From: Bacillus kexueae
Lineage (GTDB): Bacteria; Bacillota; Bacilli; Bacillales; Aeribacillaceae
Direction: 5' to 3'
Assembly (NCBI RefSeq): GCF_022809095.1
Contig: NZ_JALAZE010000002.1
Coordinates: 496,001 to 560,000 of the forward strand
Length of the DNA stretch: 64,000 bases
The notes under the pieces were generated by a model. The model saw only the letters and a program-made list of their open reading frames with translations, was not told the origin of the DNA and ran no database searches. Every line of letters starts with the position of its first letter. Position 1 is the stretch's first letter. Made by a program: the position numbers and the translations under genes. Positions 1 through 8,602 of this stretch are shown here, piece by piece.

Positions 1-17
1 TTCTTTTCCAAGGGTAA
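1..17 (+). CDS. spoIIIAC: SpoIIIAC, C-terminal end (partial)
   Basis: Only the last four residues, LFQG, and a TAA stop at 15-17 are inside the window, read in the frame beginning at base 3. The family ends in the same residues in B. subtilis, and spoIIIAD follows immediately, as expected for the spoIIIA operon. The rest of this small membrane protein of the SpoIIIA complex lies upstream. Confidence 0.7.
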
Positions 18-31
18 AGGAGGGCTTACCA

Positions 32-424
32 ATCGAAATTATTCAAATTGTTGGACTAGGTTTGATTGCAACGTTCCTTGCGTTAATCGTGAAGGAACAG
101 AAGCCCACTTTTGCATTTATGCTCGTTGTTTTTGTCGGCTGTGTCATTTTTTTGCTCCTAATAGATCAAATTGCTCAAATTATTCATATGATTGATTCAA
201 TTGCACGAAATGCCAACGTCAACATTGTGTACGTGGAAACGATTTTGAAAATAATTGGTATTGCTTATATTGCTGAATTCGGAGCTCAAATAACGAAAGA
301 TGCTGGTCAAGGTGCCATAGCTGCCAAAATTGAATTAGGCGGAAAAATATTAATTTTAGCTTTAGCAATTCCGATTATTTCCGTCATTATTCAAACCATT
401 ATTGGATTGCTCCCAAATGCATAG
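32..424 (+). CDS. spoIIIAD: Stage III sporulation protein AD
   Basis: Polytopic membrane component of the SpoIIIA-SpoIIQ channel that joins mother cell and forespore. The conserved core VKEQKPTFAF and the stretch NANVNIVYVETILKI near the middle identify the family, with three hydrophobic spans. The start is unclear: similarity to family members extends upstream to about base 26, but there is no ATG, GTG or TTG in frame before TTG at 62. A strong Shine-Dalgarno (GGAGG at 19-23) points to ATC at 32, eight bases downstream. Starting there gives 130 residues; the usual length is about 133. An upstream start within spoIIIAC or a base error at codon 26 (TTA) are alternatives. The gene lies between spoIIIAC and spoIIIAE. 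Confidence 0.9.
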   Translation: MEIIQIVGLGLIATFLALIVKEQKPTFAFMLVVFVGCVIFLLLIDQIAQIIHMIDSIARNANVNIVYVETILKIIGIAYIAEFGAQITKDAGQGAIAAKIELGGKILILALAIPIISVIIQTIIGLLPNA

Positions 425-439
425 GGGAGGAGGGAAAGT

Positions 440-1630
440 TTGAAGACTTTAACGAATGTCCTTCTTTTTTTCTTAATGTGCTTATTCTTCGTATTTCCTC
501 ATCTTGTACAAGCTAACATTACGACTCCACCTCAAGATAATACGGAATCTTTTATACATGAACAAGTTGAGAACCTAGGATTAGAAGAGGTCGCTACATT
601 TTGGGATCACATCATGAATGAGTACGGTGGATTTTTACCAGAAAGTCAAAAAGGGTCAATTTATCAATTTGTAGAGGGCGAAAAAAAGTTCTCAATACAA
701 GAATGGTTTTTAGCGATGGTGAAATTTCTGTTTTATGAAATTGTAGCCAATGGTAAGTTGTTAGGAATGCTCATATTATTAACCATATTTAGTACGTTGC
801 TTCAGCATTTGCAAAATGCCTTTGAGCAAAATACGGTCAGTAAAGTTGCTTATAGTATCGTTTACATGGTTCTAATCATCATTGCGCTCAACAGTTTTCA
901 TGTAGCGATATCCTATACGGAAGAGGCAATACAAGGGATGACGAGTTTTCTCTTAGCGTTATTACCTTTGCTGCTTGCGCTGATGGCCTCATCTGGCGGA
1001 TTAATATCTGCAGCATTTTTTCACCCCGTCATCATTTTCTTGATGAATACAAGTGGGTTGCTCATTCAAAAAATTGTATTACCTCTTTTGTTTCTTTCAG
1101 CGTTGCTTTATTTAGTTAGTACACTCTCAGAACAATTTAAAGTCACTCAATTGGCTCAGTTAATGCGCAATATTGGAATTGGACTACTAGGTGCATTTTT
1201 AACGATTTTTCTTGGTGTTTTATCTGTTCAAGGTGCATCGGCTGCCATTTCGGATGGCATCACCCTCAGGACGGCGAAATTTGTAACAGGGAATTTTGTT
1301 CCTGTTCTTGGGAAGATGTTTACCGACGCAGCTGACACGGTAATTAGTGCGTCCATGCTATTAAAAAATACCGTTGGATTGATAGGTGCTGCTATTCTTC
1401 TAATAATCGCTCTATTTCCAGCTCTAAAAGTTCTAGCCTTATCATTTATCTATAAGTTTGCTGCGGCAATTTTACAGCCGTTAGGTGGAGGTCCTGTCAT
1501 TGATTGTTTAGACATCATAAGTAAGTGTGTAGTCTATATATTCGCTGCACTTGCGATTGTTTCGGTGATGTTCTTTTTGAGTATAACCGTAATTATTGCA
1601 GCTGGAAATGTCACGATGATGGTTAGGTAG
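440..1630 (+). CDS. spoIIIAE: Stage III sporulation protein AE
   Basis: Large polytopic membrane protein of the SpoIIIA channel, needed for late forespore gene expression. It has an N-terminal signal-like segment (residues 4-24), a soluble stretch to about residue 85, and then repeated hydrophobic segments with a Gly/Pro-rich end (LQPLGGGPVIDCLD). At 396 aa it matches the usual size of about 399. The start is TTG at 440, preceded by a GGGGAGGAGGG ribosome site. It lies 15 bases after spoIIIAD and its stop abuts the spoIIIAF start, so it is in the same operon. In B. subtilis the operon is sigma-E dependent; the promoter is outside this window. Confidence 0.95.
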   Translation: MKTLTNVLLFFLMCLFFVFPHLVQANITTPPQDNTESFIHEQVENLGLEEVATFWDHIMNEYGGFLPESQKGSIYQFVEGEKKFSIQEWFLAMVKFLFYEIVANGKLLGMLILLTIFSTLLQHLQNAFEQNTVSKVAYSIVYMVLIIIALNSFHVAISYTEEAIQGMTSFLLALLPLLLALMASSGGLISAAFFHPVIIFLMNTSGLLIQKIVLPLLFLSALLYLVSTLSEQFKVTQLAQLMRNIGIGLLGAFLTIFLGVLSVQGASAAISDGITLRTAKFVTGNFVPVLGKMFTDAADTVISASMLLKNTVGLIGAAILLIIALFPALKVLALSFIYKFAAAILQPLGGGPVIDCLDIISKCVVYIFAALAIVSVMFFLSITVIIAAGNVTMMVR

Positions 1631-2275
1631 GTGAAGACAGTGGCTTTTTTAACAGAGTGGGTCTCCAACATCATTTTATTCATTTTATTAGCTTTAGTGG
1701 TGGACATGCTTTTGCCGAATTCTTCTATGAAAAAATATACGAAAATGGTTATTAGTTTACTGTTGATGGTCATAATTATCACACCAATTTTTCGAATTAT
1801 GTCTCATGACCTTCCTCAAGCGATTTCCGAAGTGGATCTCGGAACGAATAATCAAGAGGAGCATGTAAAAAAACAACTTGAAAATAAGAAAAGAGAAATA
1901 CAAGCTCAAAACGATGCATATATTTTAGAACAGATGGCTGTCCAAATGAAATCGGTAGCAAAAGAGGAGATGATGGAAAAGTATGGTGTGAGCATTAAAT
2001 CAATTGACTTATCACCCATAGACATGACGACGGAAATAAAATCTGAAGAAGATTTGGCGGAAATTCAATTAACGATGGTTAAAAGTGACGTAGACGAAGA
2101 TGAAGCGGTTGCAGTTATTCAACCGGTCGAAATTGATGTAGCTAAAAATGATTCAGATCCTCCGATTAAAAGCTTCATGATCGAACAATCGATGAAAAGT
2201 GATTTAGCCGAGATTTGGGGAGTTGATGAAGATAGAATTGTTGTTCATTTGGAAGGGGGGGAAGACGAGCGGTAA
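1631..2275 (+). CDS. spoIIIAF: Stage III sporulation protein AF
   Basis: Component of the SpoIIIA complex with two N-terminal transmembrane helices (about residues 10-30 and 36-56) and a soluble C-terminal domain rich in charged residues, the ring-forming part in the family. Length is 214 aa, against about 206 in B. subtilis. The GTG start directly follows the spoIIIAE stop and the gene's stop overlaps the spoIIIAG ATG by one base, which suggests translational coupling. Expression is expected in the mother cell from the upstream operon promoter. Confidence 0.93.
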   Translation: MKTVAFLTEWVSNIILFILLALVVDMLLPNSSMKKYTKMVISLLLMVIIITPIFRIMSHDLPQAISEVDLGTNNQEEHVKKQLENKKREIQAQNDAYILEQMAVQMKSVAKEEMMEKYGVSIKSIDLSPIDMTTEIKSEEDLAEIQLTMVKSDVDEDEAVAVIQPVEIDVAKNDSDPPIKSFMIEQSMKSDLAEIWGVDEDRIVVHLEGGEDER

Positions 2276-2916
2276 TGGGTGAAAAATCGAGTTTACTAGA
2301 TAAGTTGAAAAATTTGATGCCGAACTCCGATAAGAAAAATTCAAAGGCACAATATGTTATTGTTCTATTGGTAGTTGGAATCGGGTTTATGATCGTTAGC
2401 AACTTCCTTTCCAACTCAAATACTAGCTCGATCGAAACGATGACTGTTGCAGGTGGAGATAAAGAAACAGAAGTGTTTAAACAAACGGATGAAAATCAAT
2501 CGACCATCGATATTTTTGAGAAAGAATATGAGAATCAGTTGAAAGAAGCGCTAGAGACAATTGTAGGTGTTGAAGATGTAACTGTCGTTGTCAATGTTGA
2601 TTCTACTTCTGAAAAAATACTAGAAAAAAATACGGTAACCCAAAGCCAATCGACAACGGAAACAGACCGTGAAGGTGGGACACGTGAAGTGGAAGATCAA
2701 TCGGTTGATAAGCAAGTCGTCATCATCCGCCAAGGAGACAAGGAAACCCCAATCGTCATCAAAACGGAAAAACCAGAAATAAGAGGGGTGCTCGTTGTGG
2801 CCAAAGGGGTGGAAAATATTCAAATTAAGAAAATGATAACTGATGCGGTAACACGTGTATTAGACGTACCGAGTCATCGCGTCGCTATCTTACCGAAAAA
2901 ATCAGGGGGGGAATAA
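2275..2916 (+). CDS. spoIIIAG: Stage III sporulation protein AG
   Basis: SpoIIIAG forms the large ring of the mother-cell side of the feeding tube in B. subtilis. One transmembrane helix is visible (about residues 25-43), followed by a periplasmic-type domain with the ring-building fold. The insertion VVNVDSTSEKILEKNTVTQ and the end GVENIQIKKMITDAVTRVL match the family. Length is 213 aa, against about 229. ATG overlaps the spoIIIAF stop (TAATG). Two bases separate it from spoIIIAH. Confidence 0.93.
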   Translation: MGEKSSLLDKLKNLMPNSDKKNSKAQYVIVLLVVGIGFMIVSNFLSNSNTSSIETMTVAGGDKETEVFKQTDENQSTIDIFEKEYENQLKEALETIVGVEDVTVVVNVDSTSEKILEKNTVTQSQSTTETDREGGTREVEDQSVDKQVVIIRQGDKETPIVIKTEKPEIRGVLVVAKGVENIQIKKMITDAVTRVLDVPSHRVAILPKKSGGE

Positions 2917-2918
2917 AA

Positions 2919-3545
2919 GTGTTGAAAAAACAAACGGTGTGGTTATTAACAATGTTAAGTTTGGTGGTCGTTTTGAGTGTTTATTACATTACTTCACCAG
3001 ATGGTGGAATGAATGCAGACGTTGCGATGATGTCGACTGAACAAGAGGAAGCAACGCAGAAGGAAACAGATCAACCTGCTGATGAGCCGAAGGAAGATGA
3101 AGAGGGAGAGAAAGAAGAAGGGGAAAATGGTGAAAATTCAGGGGAAGTAATTGAACAATCTGAAGATGAGGCTATTATCTCAAGTGTATCGAGTGATGAT
3201 TTATTTACAGCTGTCCGTATGGAATTAGAGGATGCGCGAAACGAACGAAAACAAGAGCTTGAAACAATCATTGGGTCGAATGAAGCTTCAGCTGAGGAAA
3301 AAAGTAAAGCATATGAAGAGATGCAGCAGTTATCGGATGTAACATCTAAAGAAAAAGTACTTGAAACGTTAATTAAGTCTAAAGGATATGGTGATGCTCT
3401 CGTACAAGCAGATGGTGAGAAAGTAAGAATTACTGTAAAAGCTGAAGATCATTCCAAGAAGAAAGCAAATGAAATCATTCACCTTGTTAAAACAGAGATG
3501 AATTGGATGCAAGATGTCGCGGTAACGTTTCACCCAGCTAACTGA
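2919..3545 (+). CDS. spoIIIAH: Stage III sporulation protein AH
   Basis: Bitopic membrane protein that pairs with forespore SpoIIQ across the septum. It has one N-terminal helix (about residues 5-24), a low-complexity Glu-rich linker (residues 45-75), then the C-terminal YscJ/FliF-like ring-building domain. Length is 208 aa, against about 218 in B. subtilis. The start is GTG at 2919, with GGGGGG about ten bases upstream. It is the last gene of the operon, followed at once by a strong terminator. The acidic linker is unusually long and repetitive but is seen in relatives. Confidence 0.93.
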   Translation: MLKKQTVWLLTMLSLVVVLSVYYITSPDGGMNADVAMMSTEQEEATQKETDQPADEPKEDEEGEKEEGENGENSGEVIEQSEDEAIISSVSSDDLFTAVRMELEDARNERKQELETIIGSNEASAEEKSKAYEEMQQLSDVTSKEKVLETLIKSKGYGDALVQADGEKVRITVKAEDHSKKKANEIIHLVKTEMNWMQDVAVTFHPAN

Positions 3546-3546
3546 T

Positions 3547-3589
3547 AAAAAAGTTCAGCATGTTTGTAAAGACATGCTGAACTTTTTTT
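3547..3589 (+). terminator. Terminator of the spoIIIA operon
   Basis: A 12-bp perfect stem (AGTTCAGCATGT pairing with ACATGCTGAACT), with an 8-base loop and a run of Ts, starting one base after the spoIIIAH stop. Confidence 0.9.
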
Positions 3590-3642
3590 GTTTGAGATAT
3601 CTGTACTTATTCTAATTTTACATCCTGTAACTTCTGCCGAAT

Positions 3643-4298
3643 GAGGCTGTCCAAAGAGTACAGACTTTTTTATTGTTACAGAAAGTTTAAGTTCAATAAA
3701 GTGTTAAAGTGTTCTCTTTACAGTTTTTTTGGTGTCTAGCTCCAAGCGCCATCAGCTCGGGTCGCTTCGGCCCTGCTGTGGCGACGGAAGCCTCCTCGCA
3801 GGTCCTCCAGCGCCCTTCGCCTTAGGACTTGCGCTTTTTTGTGAAAATAAAAATTACCTATGAGCTGAATGATCGATCATGATAGGTAGATGGTAGAAAG
3901 GAAACCCCGGGGAGAATAAATTTTCATGTCCGGGGTGTGAGTGTAAAATCATGTATGTTTCTTATTAGAAATTAAATTTGGTTAATCTCGTCCTGTGACG
4001 GACCGGACCCTTTTCTCAGGATAGGTCTGTAGTTTCGGCCTCAAGTGTCTAGCGAACTGACGATAAGTCGATATCTGATCGTATTCCTCGCAGTATCTCT
4101 TTTATCTCAGTTGGGGAGAATACGATGGTGGACAGTCGCCTCCCCCTTTTTTTAAATCCCTCCTCGACCCGCAAGCTCGTCTGCGAGGTATTCAGCTCGT
4201 GCTGTTCCCACTGGTGTCACCGCCACCTATCTTTCGTTCAAAACCAACTGCAAAAATGGTAGTTCCTTTCGCCCCTCATTAACTTTTCAGACAGCCTC
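3643..4298. mobile_element. Inverted-repeat-bounded element remnant
   Basis: The ends carry GAGGCTGTC (3643-3651) and its reverse complement GACAGCCTC (4290-4298), 656 bases apart, like the terminal repeats of small insertion sequences. No transposase reading frame is visible inside. The 294-base dispersed repeat at 3673-3966 lies within it, so this looks like an old non-autonomous element or deleted insertion sequence that later received a second repeat. The part from 3967 to 4280 has no gene and no further repeat that I can see. Confidence 0.4.
3673..3966 (+). repeat. Dispersed 294-bp repeat, copy 1
   Basis: Nearly identical to 19095-19388 and 53845-54139 and partly to 38077-38252. It starts TTGTTACAG after a T-run and ends TTTCTTATT. 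It is modular: an AT-rich head, a GC-rich palindromic middle (from CTAGCTCCAAGCGCC to GGACTTGCGC), then a tail with two inverted repeats (around TGATCGATCA and a CCCCGG/CCGGGG pair). No reading frame is conserved between copies. The GC-rich middle resembles a repeat class common in Bacillaceae intergenic DNA. Confidence 0.9.
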
Positions 4299-4338
4299 TA
4301 AAATCAATTAATTAAAGGTAAAAATAAGGGTAAATTAA

Positions 4339-4353
4339 TTGAAAACGTTTCAA
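4339..4353. promoter_or_regulatory. cre-like palindrome upstream of accB
   Basis: TTGAAAACGTTTCAA is a near-palindrome in an AT-rich upstream region and differs at one position from the CcpA cre consensus WTGNAANCGNWNNCW. It is flanked on both sides by AATTAATT, which extends the symmetry. Regulation by CcpA is inference only. Confidence 0.3.
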
Positions 4354-4451
4354 AATTAATTGAATTGTTTTATAATTTATATTAGTTTGTACCTTATAGA
4401 GCTTTACAAGGTATATTGAATTTTAGGGATGGAATGTCGTATGATTACAAG

Positions 4452-4472
4452 TAGTACTAACTTTTAGTACTA
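4452..4472. promoter_or_regulatory. Perfect inverted repeat upstream of accB
   Basis: Nine-base arms TAGTACTAA and TTAGTACTA are separated by three bases, about 65 bases before the accB start. It could be an operator or a small leader hairpin. The half-sites recall the FapR box, but their order is reversed, so I do not assign it to FapR. Confidence 0.4.
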
Positions 4473-4535
4473 GATGCCAAAAAACAATAAACTACTATGC
4501 TTGTTCTAGACAGAACAATACAAGGGGTGCTAAAC

Positions 4536-5036
4536 ATGTTGAAAATACAAGAAATTCGAGAAATTATTAAGCTTATTGACCAATCTTCTATTGATGAATT
4601 TATGTATGAAAACGAAGGTGCAAAAATTAAACTAAAAAAGCATAGTCAAGGGACAGAAACTGTCGTACAAAAAGTTGTACAAGAGGCTGTTTCACAACCG
4701 GTACAACCAGTTCAAGCAGAACCAGTTTCTCCAAAGGTTGAAACTGCTCAGCCAAAAGAAGCGGCTCAAGAAGCGCCAAAACATGACGATACGAATTTAC
4801 ATAAAATTACGTCGCCGATGGTCGGTACGTTTTATTCAGCTCCAAATCCAGACTCTGATCCATATGTTTCAGTTGGTTCAAAGGTTGATAACAGTACCGT
4901 TGTTTGTATCGTTGAAGCGATGAAGCTATTTAACGAAATTGAAGCGGAAGTAAAAGGTGAGATTGTCGAAGTATTAGTTGAAAACGGACAACTTGTTGAA
5001 TATGGACAACCATTATTCCTTGTAAAGCCTGAATAA
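4536..5036 (+). CDS. accB: Biotin carboxyl carrier protein of acetyl-CoA carboxylase
   Basis: Carries the biotin that shuttles carboxyl groups from AccC to the carboxyltransferase, the first step of fatty-acid synthesis. The N-terminal helix ([17 protein letters not shown]), a Pro/Ala/Gln-rich linker (about residues 40-85) and a C-terminal biotinyl domain with the EAMKL motif are all present; the lysine of EAMKL is the biotin site. The start at 4536 (ATGTTGAAAATA) follows AAGGGG and matches the family N-terminus; longer reading frames exist but are not supported. Length is 166 aa, against about 159. It sits 11 bases before accC in one operon. Confidence 0.95.
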   Translation: MLKIQEIREIIKLIDQSSIDEFMYENEGAKIKLKKHSQGTETVVQKVVQEAVSQPVQPVQAEPVSPKVETAQPKEAAQEAPKHDDTNLHKITSPMVGTFYSAPNPDSDPYVSVGSKVDNSTVVCIVEAMKLFNEIEAEVKGEIVEVLVENGQLVEYGQPLFLVKPE

Positions 5037-5047
5037 GGAGCGAGTTT

Positions 5048-6397
5048 ATGATTAAAAAAGTATTAATTGCGAATCGAGGAGAAATTGCCGTTCGAATTAT
5101 TCGTGCGTGTAAAGAGTTAGGCATTGAAACTGTTGCTGTCTATTCTGAAGCGGATAAAGAGTCCCTTCATGTACAATTAGCAGATGAAGCTTATTGTATT
5201 GGACCGACATCCTCGAAGGATAGCTATTTAAACTTCACGAATATTATTAGTGTGGCGAAGCTAACGAACACAGATGCCATCCATCCTGGATATGGTTTTT
5301 TAGCTGAAAATGCTGACTTTGCAGAGCTTTGCAAAGAGTGCAATATAACGTTTATTGGTCCAAGTGCTGAAGCTATCTCGAAAATGGGAACGAAAGACAT
5401 TGCCCGTGAAACAATGCGAGAAGCCGGTGTACCAATTGTTCCGGGTTCTCAAGGAATTATCGACTCTGTTGAAGACGGAATAAAGATTGCAGAACAAATC
5501 GGCTACCCAGTTATAATTAAAGCGACGGCTGGTGGTGGAGGAAAAGGAATTCGTGTTGCTCGTGATGAAAACGAACTTACAAAAGGAATTCAAATTACAC
5601 AACAAGAAGCTGCCACTGCATTCGGAAATCCTGGTGTTTATTTAGAGAAATACATTGAGGATTTCCGTCATGTTGAAATTCAAGTGTTAGCTGATAATCA
5701 TGGAAATGTTATTCATTTAGGGGAGCGCGATTGTACAATCCAACGTCGCCTTCAAAAACTTTTAGAAGAAACACCATCCCCTGCTTTAACAGAAGAAATT
5801 CGCCAAAAAATGGGTGAAGCAGCTGTAAAAGCGGCGAAAGCTGTTCAATATTCAGGAGCTGGTACTGTAGAGTTTATTTTTGATTACCGTTCAAATGAAT
5901 TCTATTTCATGGAAATGAATACTCGAATTCAAGTAGAGCATCCTGTAACGGAAATGGTAACAGGAATTGATTTAATCAAAGAACAAATTAAAGTAGCGGC
6001 CGGCGAAGTTCTATCGTATAAACAGGAAGATGTTACATTCACAGGTTGGGCAATTGAGTGTAGAATTAACGCAGAAAATCCTGAAAAGAATTTTATGCCA
6101 TCCCCAGGTAAAATTGAGATGTATTTACCACCAGGAGGTTTGGGGGTACGTGTAGACTCTGCTGTTTATCCTGGATATTCGATTCCACCATACTATGATT
6201 CCATGATAGCGAAATTAATTACGTACGGTGCGACTCGTGAGGAAGCAATTGCACGTATGAAACGCGCACTGAGTGAATTTGTAATTGAAGGCGTATCAAC
6301 AACGATACCATTCCATATTAAATTACTTGAGCACGAGAAATTTGTAAGTGGCGAGTTTAACACGAAGTTTTTAGAACTCCATAAAGTAATGGAGTAA
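5048..6397 (+). CDS. accC: Acetyl-CoA carboxylase, biotin carboxylase subunit
   Basis: ATP-dependent carboxylation of the biotin on AccB, in the cytoplasm. The N-terminal domain ([22 protein letters not shown]), ATP-grasp glycine loop (AGGGGKGIR, about residue 163) and the catalytic signature [14 protein letters not shown] (about residues 287-300) are intact. Its 449 aa is normal. It follows accB and precedes the Asp23 gene by 19 bases. It may also supply carboxybiotin to the propionyl-CoA-type carboxyltransferase at 40782, since no second biotin carboxylase is seen here; that is inference. Confidence 0.96.
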   Translation: MIKKVLIANRGEIAVRIIRACKELGIETVAVYSEADKESLHVQLADEAYCIGPTSSKDSYLNFTNIISVAKLTNTDAIHPGYGFLAENADFAELCKECNITFIGPSAEAISKMGTKDIARETMREAGVPIVPGSQGIIDSVEDGIKIAEQIGYPVIIKATAGGGGKGIRVARDENELTKGIQITQQEAATAFGNPGVYLEKYIEDFRHVEIQVLADNHGNVIHLGERDCTIQRRLQKLLEETPSPALTEEIRQKMGEAAVKAAKAVQYSGAGTVEFIFDYRSNEFYFMEMNTRIQVEHPVTEMVTGIDLIKEQIKVAAGEVLSYKQEDVTFTGWAIECRINAENPEKNFMPSPGKIEMYLPPGGLGVRVDSAVYPGYSIPPYYDSMIAKLITYGATREEAIARMKRALSEFVIEGVSTTIPFHIKLLEHEKFVSGEFNTKFLELHKVME

Positions 6398-6416
6398 ATG
6401 ATGTGGAGGTGCCGTT

Positions 6417-6824
6417 ATGAGTGAGTATAACGCATTGGAAATGAATCAAAATGATACGAGCCTAGGGAAAGTGGAAATTGCACCTGAAGTAATCGAAGTG
6501 ATTGCAGGAATTGCTGCTTCTGAAATTGAAGGAGTAGCGGAGATGCGTGGAAATTTTGCTGCAGGCGTTGTAGAACGATTTGGCAAAAAAAATCACGGAA
6601 AAGGCGTAAAGGTAGATTTGACGGAAGAAGGAATTGTCATTGACGTTTATTGTGTAATGGAATTTGGTGTTTCAATTCCCACTGTCGCTCAAAAAGTACA
6701 AGACAATATTCGCCAAGCATTGCTTAACATGACTGCTTTAGAAATCAATGAAATCAATATTCACATCGTTGGTATTCAGTTTGAACAAAAGCAAGCAGAA
6801 GTTGAAATTGAAGAAGAAATGTAA
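6417..6824 (+). CDS. yqhY: Asp23/Gls24 family protein (YqhY-like)
   Basis: A 135-aa Asp23/Gls24-family protein. The family core ITGIAA-like segment (VIEVIAGIAASEIEGVAEM) and the C-terminal half (IDVYCVMEFGVSIPTVAQKVQ) are clear. In B. subtilis YqhY is encoded with accBC and affects acetyl-CoA carboxylase activity, and the same placement here supports that role. No membrane segment is predicted. It ends the operon, just upstream of a terminator. Confidence 0.9.
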   Translation: MSEYNALEMNQNDTSLGKVEIAPEVIEVIAGIAASEIEGVAEMRGNFAAGVVERFGKKNHGKGVKVDLTEEGIVIDVYCVMEFGVSIPTVAQKVQDNIRQALLNMTALEINEINIHIVGIQFEQKQAEVEIEEEM

Positions 6825-6834
6825 TTCAAGGGGG

Positions 6835-6879
6835 GTTCAGATATCCGTCCTTTTCGGATGTCTGAACATCCTTTTTTTT
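6835..6879 (+). terminator. Terminator of the accBC-yqhY operon
   Basis: Arms GTTCAGATATCCG and CGGATGTCTGAAC with one wobble pair, a 7-base loop, then a T-run. Confidence 0.9.
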
Positions 6880-7245
6880 ATTCCTTAATTATGGGCTATG
6901 TCCGAAGGGTGAGTTTGTAGGTGGAGGGCTCATCTAACGATGTCATTGGCTTGACTACTATAATTGCCTCTTGCTTATCTGATTCCGCGAACTCCGTCCA
7001 GCTCAATTTGTTGAGTCGCGCCATTGGAGTGTCATCCCCCTCATACATTCGATTATTTTTTACTAAAAAAAGAAATAATGGTTACGAGAACAGTTTGGAT
7101 TATAAAGTGGTTCACATTATTTAATTTTTTAATCTTTCTGAATATAACCTAACTTGAACTTTCATGTGCTTCGACGGCACAAATATGGTATTATTCATTT
7201 ATGACAATTCGACAAGATTGATTAGAAGAATAAAGGAGTAAGAAA
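6880..7245. other. Intergenic region before nusB
   Basis: About 365 bases without a convincing gene. Near its end there is an extended -10 candidate (TGG then TATTAT at 7189-7194) about 50 bases before nusB, and a short inverted repeat TGTGC/GCACA around 7165-7180. No good -35 is seen. A 67-codon reading frame at 6921-7124 has no ribosome site and no recognisable sequence. Confidence 0.4.
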
Positions 7246-7638
7246 ATGAAACGGAGAACAGCAAGAGAAAAAGCATTACAGGCACTGTTTCAAGTCGACC
7301 TTTCTGATATCCCACCAAATGAAGCGATTGAACACGTTCTGGATGGTAAAGAAGGAGACGAGTTTTTAAATCGTCTTGTTCATGGCACAATTGAACATTT
7401 ACAGACAATCGATGAGCTAATAAAACCGCACTTAATGAAATGGAAGCTTGAACGTTTAGCGAACGTCGATCGAACAATTTTGCGAATGGCCACTTTCGAA
7501 ATGAGATTTGAGGAAAGCATTCCACATGACGTTTCTATAAATGAAGCGATCGAGCTTGCGAAAACATTTGGTGATGAAAAGTCCAGTCGATTTGTGAACG
7601 GTGTCCTCTCAAATGTGAAAAATTCTATCACAGAATAA
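7246..7638 (+). CDS. nusB: Transcription antitermination protein NusB
   Basis: Small all-helical RNA-binding protein that with NusE (S10) binds boxA in rRNA leaders. The N-terminus [20 protein letters not shown] and the C-terminal [25 protein letters not shown] are family hallmarks. Length is 130 aa. The ATG has an AAAGGAG site at the usual distance. It opens a run of co-oriented genes through xseB and ispA, with 22 bases to folD. Confidence 0.96.
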   Translation: MKRRTAREKALQALFQVDLSDIPPNEAIEHVLDGKEGDEFLNRLVHGTIEHLQTIDELIKPHLMKWKLERLANVDRTILRMATFEMRFEESIPHDVSINEAIELAKTFGDEKSSRFVNGVLSNVKNSITE

Positions 7639-7660
7639 TAGCATGATTAGGAGGAAGACG

Positions 7661-8512
7661 ATGACTGCAACGATTTTAAGTGGAAAAGAGCTAGCGACGA
7701 AAAAGCGCGAACAATTGAAGCTAGAGGTAGAGCGCCTGAAGGCAGAGGGGGTTTCCCCTAAATTAGTCATTATTTTAGTTGGGAATGATCCGGCTTCTAT
7801 ATCTTACATTAAAGGAAAGCAGAAAGCGTCGGAAGAAACAGGTGTTGACTTTCATTTAGATCATTTACCAGAGTCAACATCTGAAGAAGAGTTGGTTAAG
7901 TTAATTGAACATTATAATGAGAAGGAAGATGTGGACGGCATTTTAGTTCAGTTACCACTTCCAGATCACATAAATGAAAAAACGGTGATAGAAACAATTT
8001 CACCTGAAAAAGACGTAGATGGTTTTCATCCTATTAATGTAGGAAGAATGTTAACGGGTCAAGAAGCATTTTTGCCATGTACACCTGCTGGTATTGTTGA
8101 AATGATTAAAGCAGCGGATATTGAATTAGCTGGCAAACATGTCGTCGTAGTTGGACGAAGTAATATTGTTGGTAAACCTGTAGGGCAACTGCTATTAAAT
8201 GAAAATGCGACCGTAACGTATTGTCATTCAAAAACAGGAGACTTAAAAAAATTCACGAGTGAAGCAGATGTACTAATCGTTGCAGTAGGAAGAGCGAATA
8301 TGATTACGAGCGAGCATATTAAAGATGGAGCAGTCGTTATTGATGTCGGAGTGAATCGTTTGGAGACGGGGAAATTGGTCGGAGATGTTGCATTTGATGA
8401 AGCAATCAATAAGGCTAGTGTCATTACACCTGTTCCAGGTGGAGTCGGTCCGATGACCATTACGATGCTCGTGTCAAATACAGTCATATCTGCTAAAAAG
8501 CGTCTTTCATAA
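7661..8512 (+). CDS. folD: Bifunctional methylenetetrahydrofolate dehydrogenase/cyclohydrolase
   Basis: Interconverts 5,10-methylene-THF and 10-formyl-THF with NADP. Signature segments GILVQLPLPDHI (about residue 93), VDGFHPINVG and the Rossmann GRSNIVGKP are present, and the C-terminal PGGVGPMTITML is intact. Starting at ATG 7661, after AGGAGG, gives 283 aa, the B. subtilis length; an upstream in-frame ATG lacks a ribosome site. A hairpin follows before xseA. Confidence 0.96.
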   Translation: MTATILSGKELATKKREQLKLEVERLKAEGVSPKLVIILVGNDPASISYIKGKQKASEETGVDFHLDHLPESTSEEELVKLIEHYNEKEDVDGILVQLPLPDHINEKTVIETISPEKDVDGFHPINVGRMLTGQEAFLPCTPAGIVEMIKAADIELAGKHVVVVGRSNIVGKPVGQLLLNENATVTYCHSKTGDLKKFTSEADVLIVAVGRANMITSEHIKDGAVVIDVGVNRLETGKLVGDVAFDEAINKASVITPVPGGVGPMTITMLVSNTVISAKKRLS

Positions 8513-8518
8513 GTTCTG

Positions 8519-8555
8519 AAGCTATCAGTGGTTGTACCGCTGATAGCTTATTTTG
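8519..8555 (+). terminator. Hairpin between folD and xseA
   Basis: AAGCTATCAG pairs with CTGATAGCTT, extended by GG/CC near the loop, followed by ATTTTG. The T-tract is short, so it may be a partial terminator inside the operon. Confidence 0.6.
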
Positions 8556-8602
8556 CACGGAGACCCTTTTGGAATTTTGTCATAGATAAAGGAGTTTTAA
8601 TG

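Noticed and set aside
3673-3966. Idea that the 294-bp repeat is a group IIC intron, since those insert after terminators
   Set aside because: No domain V-like hairpin or reverse-transcriptase remnant is visible, and the copies lack intron boundary sequences.
4452-4472. FapR operator before accB
   Set aside because: The half-sites TACTAA and TTAGTA occur in reversed order relative to the FapR consensus.
6921-7124. 67-codon plus-strand frame before nusB
   Set aside because: No ribosome site and no recognisable composition or domain; the region looks like ordinary intergenic DNA.
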